Assembly: GCA_014359885.1 (NCBI GenBank)
Contig: JACIYN010000025.1
Location: 121,634 to 185,633, forward strand
From: Desulfacinum sp.
GTDB taxonomy: Bacteria; Desulfobacterota; Syntrophobacteria; Syntrophobacterales; DSM-9756
DNA: 64,000 nucleotides
Reading direction: 5' to 3'
This document shows, piece after piece, positions 8,862 through 17,689 of the stretch. The notes below the pieces were generated by a model. The model worked only from the letters and a program-made list of their open reading frames with translations, was not told the origin of the DNA and ran no database searches. The first letter of the stretch is position 1, and each line of letters opens with the position of its first letter. A program made the translations under genes and the position numbers.

Positions 8862-9408
8862 GGCCCGAAAAGACGCCCTTAACCCCTTCAAGAGGCGCTC
8901 CCCGGCAAAAACATCTGCTTTCACGCGCCTCAGGCTGTACGCTCCGCTCTCGGGAGCGGCTCATGGCGATCACGGGGCCGCTCCCGCCTCCACAAGGTCT
9001 TCATACCGACAGGCCGGAGGGAAAATCCCCGGCAAATCACCGGAAAAACCACCAGCCCGGCGACCCGATGAAAATGCGGGATCCTGCGGTTGCTTCTTGA
9101 CCTGCCCTGCGCCCCGTGTTTTCATAATGCATTATATGGAACTTCCGCTTTTCAATCGCCGTTGTGGACGGAGTCCCCGGGGAAACGACCCGTTCCGAAG
9201 CGAAAACGCCCCAGTGACGCATGCTCATCCTTTCTTCCGTGGTGCGCCGGCCCCCTCGGCGTCTACTCGGTGATTGTCCCAAGAAGCAGGTGCACTTTCT
9301 TTGGCAGTTTCCATGGACGCCCATTCTTTTCCGGAATGCCCCGGCGCACCCTGTTTGCCGGGGAACGGATGGGTCAAACAGCAAACGAAGGAAGAAAGGA
9401 GAATGGTC
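8862..9408. other. 547-bp intergenic region upstream of the di-haem cytochrome gene
   Basis: It contains a strong hairpin at 8951-8986 and a 12-bp perfect palindrome ATAATGCATTAT at 9124-9135. A TTGACC box lies at 9097-9102, but no well-spaced -10 box follows it. No coding frame here is credible. Confidence 0.45.
8951..8986. terminator. Hairpin after the PPOX-family gene
   Basis: CGGGAGCGGC (8951-8960) pairs perfectly with GCCGCTCCCG (8977-8986) around a 16-nt loop. There is no T-run, so it may be a REP-like hairpin rather than a terminator. Confidence 0.35.
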
Positions 9409-10818
9409 ATGAGAGATCAATGGATTACGCCCCTATGGAGCCTGCTGGCCGCTCTGGCTCTCCTCTTGACCCCCGTCGGCGAGGCCAACGCCGCCGATGA
9501 CGGTCCCACGACGAGCAGCTATTCACCGGTGGTGATAATGGAACCTTTGCCAAAAATCATGATGCGAATGAGCAAGGCCAAAGAAGAGATCATGAAGCGT
9601 CAGAAGGCCTTGCTGGAAGAACGCTACGACCTGACCAACCGGCCCGCGGAGGGTGTGATGATGTCCGGCGGGCGAAAACCGGTCCAAGAAGGCGTTCGCG
9701 TGAAGCTCCCTAAAGGGATAACCTGGGAGGCGCTTGCGGGCATGAGTCCGGGGGAAATCAAGGAAAAGGGACTATGGCCGAAAGGCTTCTACCCGCTGCC
9801 CCATCCGAATCACAAGGAAGGGGGCATGCTTTTCCCCAAGTTCCACATAGATGAGATCCTGAAGCAGGAAGGGCGGGATCTGACCCGGTTCGATCTGGAC
9901 TATGATCTGCCCGATCATTTTCTGCCCGAGTACCCACCCCCCATCTACCTGACCACCCGACCCGACCTGGGGGATGTCTCCAAGGGCAAGGTGGTCACGA
10001 TCATGAACTATTACGAGCTTTTCAACGGAATCCTCAATCCTAAACAACTGGAAGGGCTCAGGCTCCTCGTCACACCGTTTCCGCAGCAGCAGTTCAACCA
10101 GACCGAGGACCGAAGGTCCGAAAAGCCGAGCCGGGGTGTCACGTGCTTTGACTGCCATGTCAACGGGCATTCAAACGGAGCCACCCACCTGGTGGGTGAC
10201 ATCCGTCCCCAGGAATTCCGGCACCGTCTCGACACGCCATCCCTGAGAGGAGTGAATGTTCAGAGGTTGTTCGGGTCCCAGAGAGCGCTGAAAAGCGTCG
10301 AAGATTTCACCGAATTCGAACAGAGGGCGGCTTACTTCGACGGAGACCCGGTCATCGCCACCAAGAAGGGCGTCAACATCCTTGAACGCGGCAGTCAAGT
10401 GCACTTCATGGCCGAGTTTCAATCGATCCTGGATTTTCCTCCTGCCCCCAAACTGGACATCTACGGCAAGCTGGATCCGTCGAAGGCCACCCCCTCCGAA
10501 ATGCGCGGCCAGGAGATCTTCTTCGGGAAGGCGAAATGCGCCGTCTGCCATGTTCCCCCCTACTACACTGATAACCTGATGCACAACCTGAAGGCGGAGC
10601 GTTTTTACAAGCCCACCCTGATCAACGGCCGCATGGCCAGTGCCGACGGCCCGATCAAGACGTTCCCCCTGAGAGGCATCAAGGACTCGCCTCCCTACCT
10701 CCATGACGGGAGGCTGCTGACGCTGGAGGACACGGTTGAGTTCTTCAACCTGATACAAGGACTGAAATTGACGGAACAGGAAAAGAAGGACTTGGTGGCT
10801 TTTATGAGGGCGCTTTAG
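9409..10818 (+). CDS. Di-haem c-type cytochrome, cytochrome c peroxidase/MauG-like
   Basis: A 469-residue exported protein. Residues 1-28 are a signal peptide ending in EANA. Two CxxCH haem sites are present: C246-x2-C249-H250 (CFDCH) and C377-x2-C380-H381 (CAVCH). The layout, the C-terminal LRGIKDSPPYLHDGRLLTLEDTVEFFN and the final helix match the di-haem peroxidase/MauG superfamily, in a periplasmic redox role. About 170 residues precede the first haem region and are unlike short bacterial peroxidases. The ATG at 9409 is preferred over 9403 because AAGGAG sits seven bases before it. Actual substrate unknown. Confidence 0.75.
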   Translation: MRDQWITPLWSLLAALALLLTPVGEANAADDGPTTSSYSPVVIMEPLPKIMMRMSKAKEEIMKRQKALLEERYDLTNRPAEGVMMSGGRKPVQEGVRVKLPKGITWEALAGMSPGEIKEKGLWPKGFYPLPHPNHKEGGMLFPKFHIDEILKQEGRDLTRFDLDYDLPDHFLPEYPPPIYLTTRPDLGDVSKGKVVTIMNYYELFNGILNPKQLEGLRLLVTPFPQQQFNQTEDRRSEKPSRGVTCFDCHVNGHSNGATHLVGDIRPQEFRHRLDTPSLRGVNVQRLFGSQRALKSVEDFTEFEQRAAYFDGDPVIATKKGVNILERGSQVHFMAEFQSILDFPPAPKLDIYGKLDPSKATPSEMRGQEIFFGKAKCAVCHVPPYYTDNLMHNLKAERFYKPTLINGRMASADGPIKTFPLRGIKDSPPYLHDGRLLTLEDTVEFFNLIQGLKLTEQEKKDLVAFMRAL

Positions 10819-10911
10819 GTAGGTGCGGATCAAACACCGCCGGTCCTCTCCGTGTGCGTGACCGGATCAGCACCCGCAGGGGTGCCGACGATTTCTCTCT
10901 CCGCACGGGAG

Positions 10912-11481
10912 TCATTCCAGGCCTTGCCAGCGGGCGCCCAGATGGTGCTCCACCCCCAGGTGATCCAGGATGCGGGCCACCACGAAATCCACCAGGTCCT
11001 GGACGGTTTCCGGGTGGTGGTAAAAGCCGGGCATGGGCGGCAGGATAAGCGCTCCGGCTTCACACAGGGCCAGCATGTTTTTGAGGTGCACGGCGTTGAG
11101 GGGGGTCTCCCGCGGCACCACGATGAGGGGGCGCCGTTCCTTGAGGCACACATCGGCGGCCCGATGGATCAGGTTGTTGCCCATGCCCCGGGCCACGGCC
11201 GCCAGGGTGGCCATGGTGCACGGAACAATCACCATGCCCCGGGACGGAAAAGACCCGCTGGCCATGGGGGCGGTGAACTGGTCCTCGGCAAAGAGGCGCA
11301 CACCGGAAGGAAGGTCCTCCTCCAGAGGCCGGCCCGTTTCCAGCCGATAAACCAGCCGCCCGGCGGCCGATGCCACCAGGTGCACGGGAATGCCCGCGCC
11401 CGCCAGCACATGGATCAGCCGCCGGGCGTAGGGAGCGCCGCTGGCTCCCGTCACACCGATGAGGATGGGTTTCGACGCCAT
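10912..11481 (-). CDS. ubiX: Flavin prenyltransferase UbiX
   Basis: UbiX joins dimethylallyl phosphate to FMN to make the prenylated flavin used by UbiD-type decarboxylases. The 189-residue length and motifs are typical: GVTGASGAPYARRL at the N-terminus, VIVPCTMATLAAVARG in the middle, and RPLIVVPRETPLNAVHLKNM toward the end. It is the last gene of the minus-strand menaquinone operon and overlaps the upstream aldolase gene by 31 bp. It probably serves a UbiD-like decarboxylase (MqnP/L type) in menaquinone synthesis; no such gene is in the window. Confidence 0.93.
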   Translation of the reverse strand: MASKPILIGVTGASGAPYARRLIHVLAGAGIPVHLVASAAGRLVYRLETGRPLEEDLPSGVRLFAEDQFTAPMASGSFPSRGMVIVPCTMATLAAVARGMGNNLIHRAADVCLKERRPLIVVPRETPLNAVHLKNMLALCEAGALILPPMPGFYHHPETVQDLVDFVVARILDHLGVEHHLGARWQGLE

Positions 11482-12263
11482 GGCTTCGCCGCCTCCTGAG
11501 CGGACAGCCCCTCGTGGACCAGGCCCACGATGGCCTTGAGAAATGCTTCCGGATCCCTGTGCTGAAAGACGTTTCGCCCGACGGCCACTCCGGCCAGCCC
11601 GGCGCGGAGCCCCGTCTGGATCCGCTCCAAGAACGCCGCCTCATCGGCTTCCTTGGCCCCGCCGGCCATGACCACGGGGACCGGAACGCACCGGGCGATG
11701 CGCTCCATGGCTTCCGGATCCCTGGGGGCGGGGATCTTGATCAGGTCCGCCCCCAGTTCCCCCGCCACCCGCGCCGCATGGGCGACGGCCTCGTCGGTGA
11801 CGGGCTTGGGGGCATGGGCACCCCGCACATAGATCATCACCAGCAAAGGCACGCCCCACCGGAAACAGGCTTCCCCCACAGTCCCCAGGTCCCGCAGCAT
11901 CTGCGGTTCGGCGTCATCTCCCAGATTCACGTGGACCGAAACCCCGTCCGCCCCACGTCCCAGGGCTTCCTCCACCGACCCCACCAAAACCTTGCCGTGA
12001 AAGGCCGGGCCCAGTTGGGTGCTGGCGGAAAGGTGCATGAAGATCCCGGGCAAGGGACCGGACACTTTCTCCAGGCAGGTCATCATTCCCTTGTGCAGGA
12101 CCACCCCGTCGGCGCCCGCACGCACGCCGTAGGACAGCACCCGGTGCAGCTCTTCCAGCCCGGCAACGGGACCGCAGCTCACGCCATGATCCAGGGGAAA
12201 GAGGACCAGACGACCGTCCCCGCGAGAAAAAAACCGGCGTAACCTCAGGCGTTTTCCACCCAT
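11451..12263 (-). CDS. DhnA-type aldolase, probable 2-amino-3,7-dideoxy-D-threo-hept-6-ulosonate synthase
   Basis: A 270-residue class I aldolase of the archaeal FBA/ADTH-synthase group. Family marks are LFPLDHGVSCGP near residue 20, GADGVSVHVNLGDDAE, the Schiff-base lysine in GADLIKIPAP and the phosphate-binding VVMAGGAKE. DHGVS-x-GP is typical of ADTH synthase, the first step of the alternative aromatic pathway of methanogens and some sulfate reducers. The start has GGAAGGAGG upstream and overlaps mqnA by 19 bp. Its place inside a menaquinone operon, which starts from chorismate, supports an aromatic role. A fructose-bisphosphate aldolase role cannot be excluded. Confidence 0.75.
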   Translation of the reverse strand: MGGKRLRLRRFFSRGDGRLVLFPLDHGVSCGPVAGLEELHRVLSYGVRAGADGVVLHKGMMTCLEKVSGPLPGIFMHLSASTQLGPAFHGKVLVGSVEEALGRGADGVSVHVNLGDDAEPQMLRDLGTVGEACFRWGVPLLVMIYVRGAHAPKPVTDEAVAHAARVAGELGADLIKIPAPRDPEAMERIARCVPVPVVMAGGAKEADEAAFLERIQTGLRAGLAGVAVGRNVFQHRDPEAFLKAIVGLVHEGLSAQEAAKPWRRNPSSSV

Positions 12264-13147
12264 CTTCGGCCTCCTTCCTCGGTTTTCTCCCGCATGGCCG
12301 TCCCCTTGCCCTCCTCTGCCCCCACGAAATCCAGGGGAGGCATCCGCGGGATGTCGCCGATCTTGACCATGTAGCGAAAGAAGAGCTCCAAGCCCGCCAG
12401 GGTCTGGCTGTCGAGATCGAAGGTGAAGGTGCGGTAGTAGCGCTCCAGCCCTGCACGGTCCAGGATCCCGGCCTGGGCCGCCTCGCGGCAGATCACGTGA
12501 AGATCTTCCAGGCCCCGACTTCTGGCGGCCCACAGGGTGCGCACCGCCCGCTCCACCTCCCCACGTCCCGCCGGGAGCAGGTCCCGTCGAGCCACCCACA
12601 GGGCGAACACGAAGGGATGCCCCGTCCAGCGCTTCCACACCTCGGCCAAATCCCACACGTGGGGATAGTCCGGATGATTGCGGTACATGAGCGCTTCATC
12701 GCCGATGGCCAGAAACGCCGTGGGAGGCGCCCCGTCGGCGAGACACTCTCCCAGGACGCCCCGCCGATAGCGCACCCGGCGAAACTTAAGCAGTTCCTGC
12801 ATGAGCACCTTCAGAAGCACCACCGACGTGTCCGACTGGGTGGTGAGCAGGATCTCCCGACCGTCCAGGTCCTCCACGGGCCGGCGGCTGAGGAGCAGAA
12901 CGCTCTGGACCGGGCCGTCGCAGGCGATGGCAAGGTCCGGCAGAAGCTGCATCCGGTCGGGATGGCGCGCATAGGCCACCGAGGAGACGGCGCTCAGGTC
13001 CAGCTCCCCCCGGCGCATGAGTTCGTTCAGTTCCGCGGGGCTTCGGGCCACGATCTCAAACTCGTGGGGAATCCATCCCTTTTCCAGCGGAAAGTAAATG
13101 GGCCACACATTGAGAAAAGCAATCTTTCCCAGCTTCAGACTCGCCAT
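12245..13147 (-). CDS. mqnA: Chorismate dehydratase MqnA
   Basis: MqnA removes water from chorismate to give 3-[(1-carboxyvinyl)oxy]benzoate, the first committed step of futalosine menaquinone synthesis. The 300-residue protein shows the periplasmic-binding-like fold marks LGKIAFLNVWPIYFPLE at the start, then LDLSAVSSVAYARH, LLTTQSDTSVVLLKVLM and AFLAIGDEAL. The ATG at 13147 overlaps the end of mqnX by 13 bp and is preferred over the long in-frame extension, which is antisense shadow. The C-terminus carries about 20 extra polar residues. Confidence 0.92.
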   Translation of the reverse strand: MASLKLGKIAFLNVWPIYFPLEKGWIPHEFEIVARSPAELNELMRRGELDLSAVSSVAYARHPDRMQLLPDLAIACDGPVQSVLLLSRRPVEDLDGREILLTTQSDTSVVLLKVLMQELLKFRRVRYRRGVLGECLADGAPPTAFLAIGDEALMYRNHPDYPHVWDLAEVWKRWTGHPFVFALWVARRDLLPAGRGEVERAVRTLWAARSRGLEDLHVICREAAQAGILDRAGLERYYRTFTFDLDSQTLAGLELFFRYMVKIGDIPRMPPLDFVGAEEGKGTAMREKTEEGGRRWVENA

Positions 13148-14415
13148 TCGCGCTCCACCCATTGAACGTGTCCTTCGGCCCCCCTGCACACGATCCCTTC
13201 CGCCAGATCCCGCGCCCGGGACACCGCCCCCCCCAGATCCACGCGAAGGAAAGGAACGGCCGCTCCCGGGCCCAGTCGGCCCCAGGCACCGTCCACACCC
13301 AATGCCTTGGCGCCGTTCACGGTGATCATGGAAAGAATCCGCTCCGGGCCCACCCCGCCCCAGAGGCTCAGGGCATAGGCTGCTTCCTTGAACAGATTCA
13401 GATCCTCGTTGCTGGCCCTGCTGTCCGTTCCCAGGCAGACTCGAATCCCCCGTGCCAGGGCGTCTTTCACCTTCGGCCGCCCGCCGGTGATGAAACGGTT
13501 GCTTCTCGGACAGAAACAGACCGTCGCCCCCGCGCGGGACACCCGATCCCAATCGTCATCGTCCATGTAGACCCCATGGACCAGAATGGTGGAACGGTCC
13601 AGAACGCCCAAAGCTTCCAGCGCCGCCACGGGGCTCCCGCCGAAGGGCCGCCACCGCGGGTTCCAGCGCCCCAGGGACTCCAGCAGGGTGCGGCAAAAAC
13701 CGGTTCCCCGCTGCACGAATTCCAGCTCTTCCGGATGTTCGGCCACATGGATGGAAAAGGGAAGACCCCGGCGGCGGGTCCACTCCTTGGCTTCCCGGAT
13801 GAGTTCGGGGGACGCGGCGTAAAGGGAATGGGCCGCCAAGGTCTCCACCCGGAAAGGACGGAAGGCCGCCTCCTCGGACCGGCTCGGCGCGTCCGCGACG
13901 GCCCCGGAAACGCCCGCCTCCGCCAAGTCGGCCAGATGAAAGCCCAGCACTTCCACGAAGCGGACTTCCACCGGAACGCCCCCCGGGGGCGGTGCCTCGG
14001 CCCCTTCCTGTGGGGGATTGAGCACATCGGCCGCCACCGCCGTGCCGGAAGCCTGCAGCTCTTCCCTTCCTTGAGACCGCGCCCGCCGACGGCTCTCCGG
14101 GTCGAGCGCCTCCCTTTGAGCGAACAGACCCCGCACCCAGGCCGGAAATCCCGGAGGTTCGTCGGGGATCCGACCCTGCAAGAGGCTCCAGTCCAGGTGC
14201 GTGTGGGCGTTCACGAGCCCCGGCAGAAGCGCCGCCCTCCCATGATCCACCTCCCTACAGCCCCCGGAAGGCCTCCGGCCCATCACCTCCCGCCACGGAC
14301 CCACGGCTGCCATGCGGTCTCCCACCACCGCCACGGCCCCGTCCTGGACCGGCGGCGCCGTCATGGGAAGGACCCAGTCGGCCCGGTGGATGGTCACGGT
14401 TTCGGATGGACTCAT
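13135..14415 (-). CDS. mqnX: Aminodeoxyfutalosine deaminase-type amidohydrolase
   Basis: A 426-residue amidohydrolase. Metal ligands are visible in NAHTHLD (residues 69-75), SIHVAEHPEE, ILVHGVY and GTDSRASNEDLN. In this context it would convert 6-amino-6-deoxyfutalosine to futalosine, between MqnE and the nucleosidase. The gene overlaps mqnC by 4 bp and mqnA by 13 bp, so it is translated within the operon. Other purine or triazine deaminases share the fold; the assignment rests largely on the operon. Confidence 0.8.
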   Translation of the reverse strand: MSPSETVTIHRADWVLPMTAPPVQDGAVAVVGDRMAAVGPWREVMGRRPSGGCREVDHGRAALLPGLVNAHTHLDWSLLQGRIPDEPPGFPAWVRGLFAQREALDPESRRRARSQGREELQASGTAVAADVLNPPQEGAEAPPPGGVPVEVRFVEVLGFHLADLAEAGVSGAVADAPSRSEEAAFRPFRVETLAAHSLYAASPELIREAKEWTRRRGLPFSIHVAEHPEELEFVQRGTGFCRTLLESLGRWNPRWRPFGGSPVAALEALGVLDRSTILVHGVYMDDDDWDRVSRAGATVCFCPRSNRFITGGRPKVKDALARGIRVCLGTDSRASNEDLNLFKEAAYALSLWGGVGPERILSMITVNGAKALGVDGAWGRLGPGAAVPFLRVDLGGAVSRARDLAEGIVCRGAEGHVQWVEREWRV

Positions 14416-15482
14416 GCGCCGGTGCCTTCCACGTATTCGTAGGCCATGGTCCGCTGGCGAGGCTCAAAGCCCGCCCCGAGGATCAACCGGTGGATCTCCT
14501 CCACGGACAGCCGAAAACGCACCCCGGCCGCCGCCACCACGTTTTCTTCGATCATGGTGGACCCGAAGTCGTTGGCCCCGAAAAAGAGGGCGGTCTGGGC
14601 CACCTTGGGCCCCATGGTCACCCAGGAGGCCTGGATGTTGTCGAAGTTGTCCAGCACCAGCCGGGAAAGGGCCAGGAGCCGGAGGTAGCTCACCGCCGTT
14701 TCCGGATCCCTTCGAATGGCCGTGTTCCGCGGTTGGAACGCCCAGGGGATGAACGCCGTGAATCCGCCGGTGCGGTCCTGGAGATCACGCAGGGCCAGAA
14801 GGTGGTGGAGGCGGTCCGCGGGTTTTTCCTCGTGTCCGAACATCATGGTGGCCGTGGTGCGAAGCCCCTGCCGGTGGGCCTCCTCCATCACCGCCAGCCA
14901 TTGGGAGGCCGAACACTTGTTGGGTGACACCTTGCGACGCACCGCATCCACCAGGATCTCCGCGCCGCCTCCCGGAATGGAATCCAGGCCCGCAGCCCGC
15001 AGGCGACGGATCACGGTGGCGATGTCCGTTCCTTCCAGCCGGGCGAAGTAGACGATCTCCGGGGGGGAAAAGGCGTGCACGTGGATGGGGTAGCGCTCCT
15101 TGATGAAGCGGAGCATCTCTTCGTAAAAGCTGAGCGGGAGATCCGGGTGGTGGCCCCCCTGCATGAGAATCTGCGTGCCGCCGAGAGCCAGGGTCTCTTC
15201 GATCTTTTGAGCCAGTTCCTCGCGGCTCAGCACGTAGCCCTCCGGGTGCCCCGGCGGCCGGTAAAAGGCGCAAAACCGGCACCCGCAGGCACAGACGTTG
15301 GAATAGTTGATGTTGCGGTCCACCACGTAGGTGACCACATCCTCCGGATGTTTCCGGCGCCGCATCCGGTCGGCCGCATGGCCCAGCCAGTGAAGATCCG
15401 CCTGTTCGTAGAGGAGCCGAGCCTCTTCGAAAGTGAGTCTTTCGCCTTCCTCGACCCGTCTTTTCAGCACATCCAGATTCAT
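14412..15482 (-). CDS. mqnC: Cyclic dehypoxanthine futalosine synthase MqnC (radical SAM)
   Basis: MqnC uses a radical SAM mechanism to cyclise dehypoxanthine futalosine. The 356-residue protein has the cluster motif C64-x3-C68-x2-C71 (CACGCRFC), then YVLSREEL, QGGHHPDL and SIPGGGAEIL, all typical of the MqnC/MqnE pair. The ATG at 15482 is chosen because homology begins at MNLDVLKRR; the upstream in-frame extension runs into the REP-like repeat at 15512. It overlaps mqnX by 4 bp. Confidence 0.92.
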   Translation of the reverse strand: MNLDVLKRRVEEGERLTFEEARLLYEQADLHWLGHAADRMRRRKHPEDVVTYVVDRNINYSNVCACGCRFCAFYRPPGHPEGYVLSREELAQKIEETLALGGTQILMQGGHHPDLPLSFYEEMLRFIKERYPIHVHAFSPPEIVYFARLEGTDIATVIRRLRAAGLDSIPGGGAEILVDAVRRKVSPNKCSASQWLAVMEEAHRQGLRTTATMMFGHEEKPADRLHHLLALRDLQDRTGGFTAFIPWAFQPRNTAIRRDPETAVSYLRLLALSRLVLDNFDNIQASWVTMGPKVAQTALFFGANDFGSTMIEENVVAAAGVRFRLSVEEIHRLILGAGFEPRQRTMAYEYVEGTGA

Positions 15483-15511
15483 GGAAGGATCCCCGAAAAG
15501 CAGTGAGTTTG

Positions 15512-15538
15512 GCGGGCGGGGATCAACCCCGCCCCTAC
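15512..15538. repeat. REP-like palindrome between mqnE and mqnC
   Basis: GCGGGCGGGGATCAACCCCG continuing CCCCTAC is the same family as the elements at 34613 and 45325. It sits in the ~210-bp gap between mqnE and mqnC. Confidence 0.75.
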
Positions 15539-15599
15539 CTGGGAGGCCCATCGGTTTCTACAGGGGCACATCCGGATCCGTCGCCACGACGCCTCTTGT

Positions 15600-15732
15600 T
15601 CCTTTCCCCTTCCCCCTTTCACCTTGTACCTTTCCCCTTTGGCCTTTAGCCTTGTACCTTTCGCCTTTCCCCTTGTACCTTTCCCCTTTGGCCTTTAGCC
15701 TTGTACCTTTCGCCTTTCCCCTTGCACCTTTT
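15600..15732. repeat. Degenerate heptanucleotide tandem repeat at the 3' end of mqnE
   Basis: Seven-base units such as CCTTGTA, CCTTTCC, CCTTTGG and CCTTTAG follow each other for about 130 bp, with a higher-order ~49-bp period. The tract runs into the coding end of mqnE and includes its stop codon (15695-15697), adding a Lys/Arg/Gly tail to the protein. Confidence 0.85.
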
Positions 15733-16813
15733 CAAAAAAACAATCGCGCTCCACCGGCTCAAAGCCGGCCTCCCGGATGAGTCGTTCCAGTTCCGTGCGG
15801 GAAAGGGCCTGTTCCGATTCGGCGCCGGCCATGTGCCCGATCTTTTCCTCCACCACGGTGCCATCCAGATCGTCCGCTCCGAAGTGCAGGGCCACCTGGG
15901 CCAGCTTGACCGTGAGCATGACCCAGTAGGCCTTGATGTGGGGGATGTTGTCGAGCATGAGGCGGCTCACGGCGATGGTCCTGAGCTCCTCCACACCCGT
16001 GGTGCCCCGGGCGTCCTCCACCTTCGTGTTGTGGGGCTGGAAGGGAAGCGGGATGAAGCAGACGAAACCGCCCGTCTCGTCCTGGAGCCGTCGGAGAGCG
16101 TCCAGATGCTCCAGCCGCTCTTCCAAGGTTTCCTTGTGGCCGAAGAGCATGGTGGCGTTGGTCTTGATCCCCAGCTCATGGGCCTCCCGAACCACCCGAA
16201 GCCACCCGTCGCCGCTCAGCTTGTCCGGACAGAGCAGGCGTCGGATGCGCGGGCTGAAGACCTCCGCCCCCCCGCCGGGCAGCATGTCCAGCCCCGCCGC
16301 TTTAAGCCGCTCCAGGACCGCCCGTGTGGAGATCCCTTCCAACCTGGCGAAGTGGTCGATCTCCACGGCCGTGAAGGCCTTGAGCCGCACGCCGGGCCGG
16401 ATCCTCCGGATTTCCTTCAGGAGCCGTTCAAAGGTGTCCAGGCGAAGGTCCGGATGACACCCGCCCACGATGTGGATTTCCGTGATGGGATCGTGAAGCC
16501 GCTCGCGCACCTTTTGGAGGATCTCCTCCACCGACAGTTCGAAGGCGCCCGGCCGCCCTCTTTCCCGGGCGAAGGCACAGAAGCGGCAGCCGTTGACGCA
16601 GATGTTGGAGTAGTTGATGTGCTGGTTCACCACGTAATAGGTGGTGGGACCGTGAAGCCGTGTCCGTACCTGGTGCGCCAAGGCCCCCACCGCCAAGAGA
16701 TCGGGACATTCCAAGAGGCGGAGCCCCTCTTCCAGGTTCAACCGCTCCCCGGCCAGGACCTTTTCCCGCACCCGGGCCAGACCGAGTCTTTCATAAACGG
16801 ACGGAGGAAGCAT
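15695..16813 (-). CDS. mqnE: Aminodeoxyfutalosine synthase MqnE (radical SAM)
   Basis: MqnE joins the MqnA product to the adenosyl moiety of SAM to make 6-amino-6-deoxyfutalosine. The 372-residue protein has C72-x3-C76-x2-C79 (CVNGCRFC), IHIVGGCHPDL and MLPGGGAEVFSPRIR. The start follows GGAGAG by eight bases and lies 4 bp beyond the tetR stop, so it is the second gene of the operon. The last ~10 residues (VQGERRKVQG) come from a heptanucleotide repeat tract, not from the enzyme fold. Confidence 0.92.
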   Translation of the reverse strand: MLPPSVYERLGLARVREKVLAGERLNLEEGLRLLECPDLLAVGALAHQVRTRLHGPTTYYVVNQHINYSNICVNGCRFCAFARERGRPGAFELSVEEILQKVRERLHDPITEIHIVGGCHPDLRLDTFERLLKEIRRIRPGVRLKAFTAVEIDHFARLEGISTRAVLERLKAAGLDMLPGGGAEVFSPRIRRLLCPDKLSGDGWLRVVREAHELGIKTNATMLFGHKETLEERLEHLDALRRLQDETGGFVCFIPLPFQPHNTKVEDARGTTGVEELRTIAVSRLMLDNIPHIKAYWVMLTVKLAQVALHFGADDLDGTVVEEKIGHMAGAESEQALSRTELERLIREAGFEPVERDCFFEKVQGERRKVQG

Positions 16814-16817
16814 GGAA

Positions 16818-17495
16818 TCACTCTCCTTTTCCATCATCGGCGCCCGGAGGGTTCTCGGCACCCAGACCGCGGCGCAGGAAATCCACCAGGTCCCCCACCT
16901 GCTTTTCCACCCGCTCCGGCGGCGCCTGGAACAGGCCGGCGTTGCCGTCCAGGAAGGGCACACAATGGGCTTGCAGGAACCGATCCATCACGGCGTCCAG
17001 GGTGAAGACCACCAGATGGACATCCAGGTCCGGCCGAAGATCCCCGTCCGCCATCCCCTTTTCCACCAGGGGGGTGAGGTACTCGGCGGAAAAGAGCCGG
17101 ATCTTTTGCAGGAACTCGTCCCGGAAGGGAAAATCCTCCTGGAAGAGCATCTTGAGGTAGATCTGGTAGATGTGGGGATGCTTCCGGATGAAGGAGATGC
17201 CCGCGAGAAGGCTGGAGCGGATCCGCTCGAAGAAGTCCTGATCCGCCGTTTCCGCCTTGACCCGTCGCAGGTTTCGGCGGACGAGTTCCACGGCGTGGTC
17301 GAAGATGAAACGGAAGAGGCCTTCTTTGGTGCCGAAGTATTGAAAGAGGGACCCCTTGGCGATGCCGGTGAGCCGGGCCATGCGGTTTACGCTGGCCTGG
17401 CGGAATCCGTAGCGGGCGAACTCGTCGATGGCCGTGGCGACGATCTTCTCTTTTTTTTCGGGCTTGAGCCGCTGGAATCTTTCGGTGGCCGTCAT
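16818..17495 (-). CDS. TetR/AcrR-family transcriptional regulator
   Basis: A 225-residue regulator with a typical TetR helix-turn-helix at residues ~12-55, ending in GIAKGSLFQYFGTKEGLF. The rest is a helical ligand-binding domain with no recognised specificity. The ATG at 17495 has CGAGG about ten bases upstream; an ATG at 17516 lacks such a site. It heads the menaquinone operon, with mqnE starting 4 bp after its stop. A near-consensus promoter with a TGACCA/TGGTCA operator lies just upstream, so self-repression and control of the whole operon are likely. Confidence 0.85.
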   Translation of the reverse strand: MTATERFQRLKPEKKEKIVATAIDEFARYGFRQASVNRMARLTGIAKGSLFQYFGTKEGLFRFIFDHAVELVRRNLRRVKAETADQDFFERIRSSLLAGISFIRKHPHIYQIYLKMLFQEDFPFRDEFLQKIRLFSAEYLTPLVEKGMADGDLRPDLDVHLVVFTLDAVMDRFLQAHCVPFLDGNAGLFQAPPERVEKQVGDLVDFLRRGLGAENPPGADDGKGE

Positions 17496-17531
17496 GGGCG
17501 GACGCCTCGGGTTCATGGGGTATTCACAAAA

Positions 17532-17575
17532 TGACCAAGTGGTCACCTTATAGAAGAACCCGGCTTCCCTGTCAA
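17532..17575 (-). promoter_or_regulatory. Sigma-70 promoter and TetR-type operator of the tetR-mqn operon
   Basis: On the minus strand TTGACA (17575-17570) and TATAAG (17552-17547) are 17 bp apart. Immediately downstream lies the inverted repeat TGACCA-AG-TGGTCA (17532-17545), covering the expected transcription start. This is the classic position for an autorepressor site. Confidence 0.75.
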
Positions 17576-17689
17576 CGGCCTCCTCGCCCCCTTCCAGGGG
17601 CCTCGGCACGGGGACCCTTGCACCCTCCGACAGCTCACTTCGCGCCCCTTTTCACGCAATGCGGCCTCCGCACAACCCTTGGAAAACAC

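Noticed and set aside
6666..8924. 752-codon open frame antisense to the AICAR transformylase gene
   Set aside because: Antisense shadow; the plus-strand gene has motifs and a ribosome-binding site.
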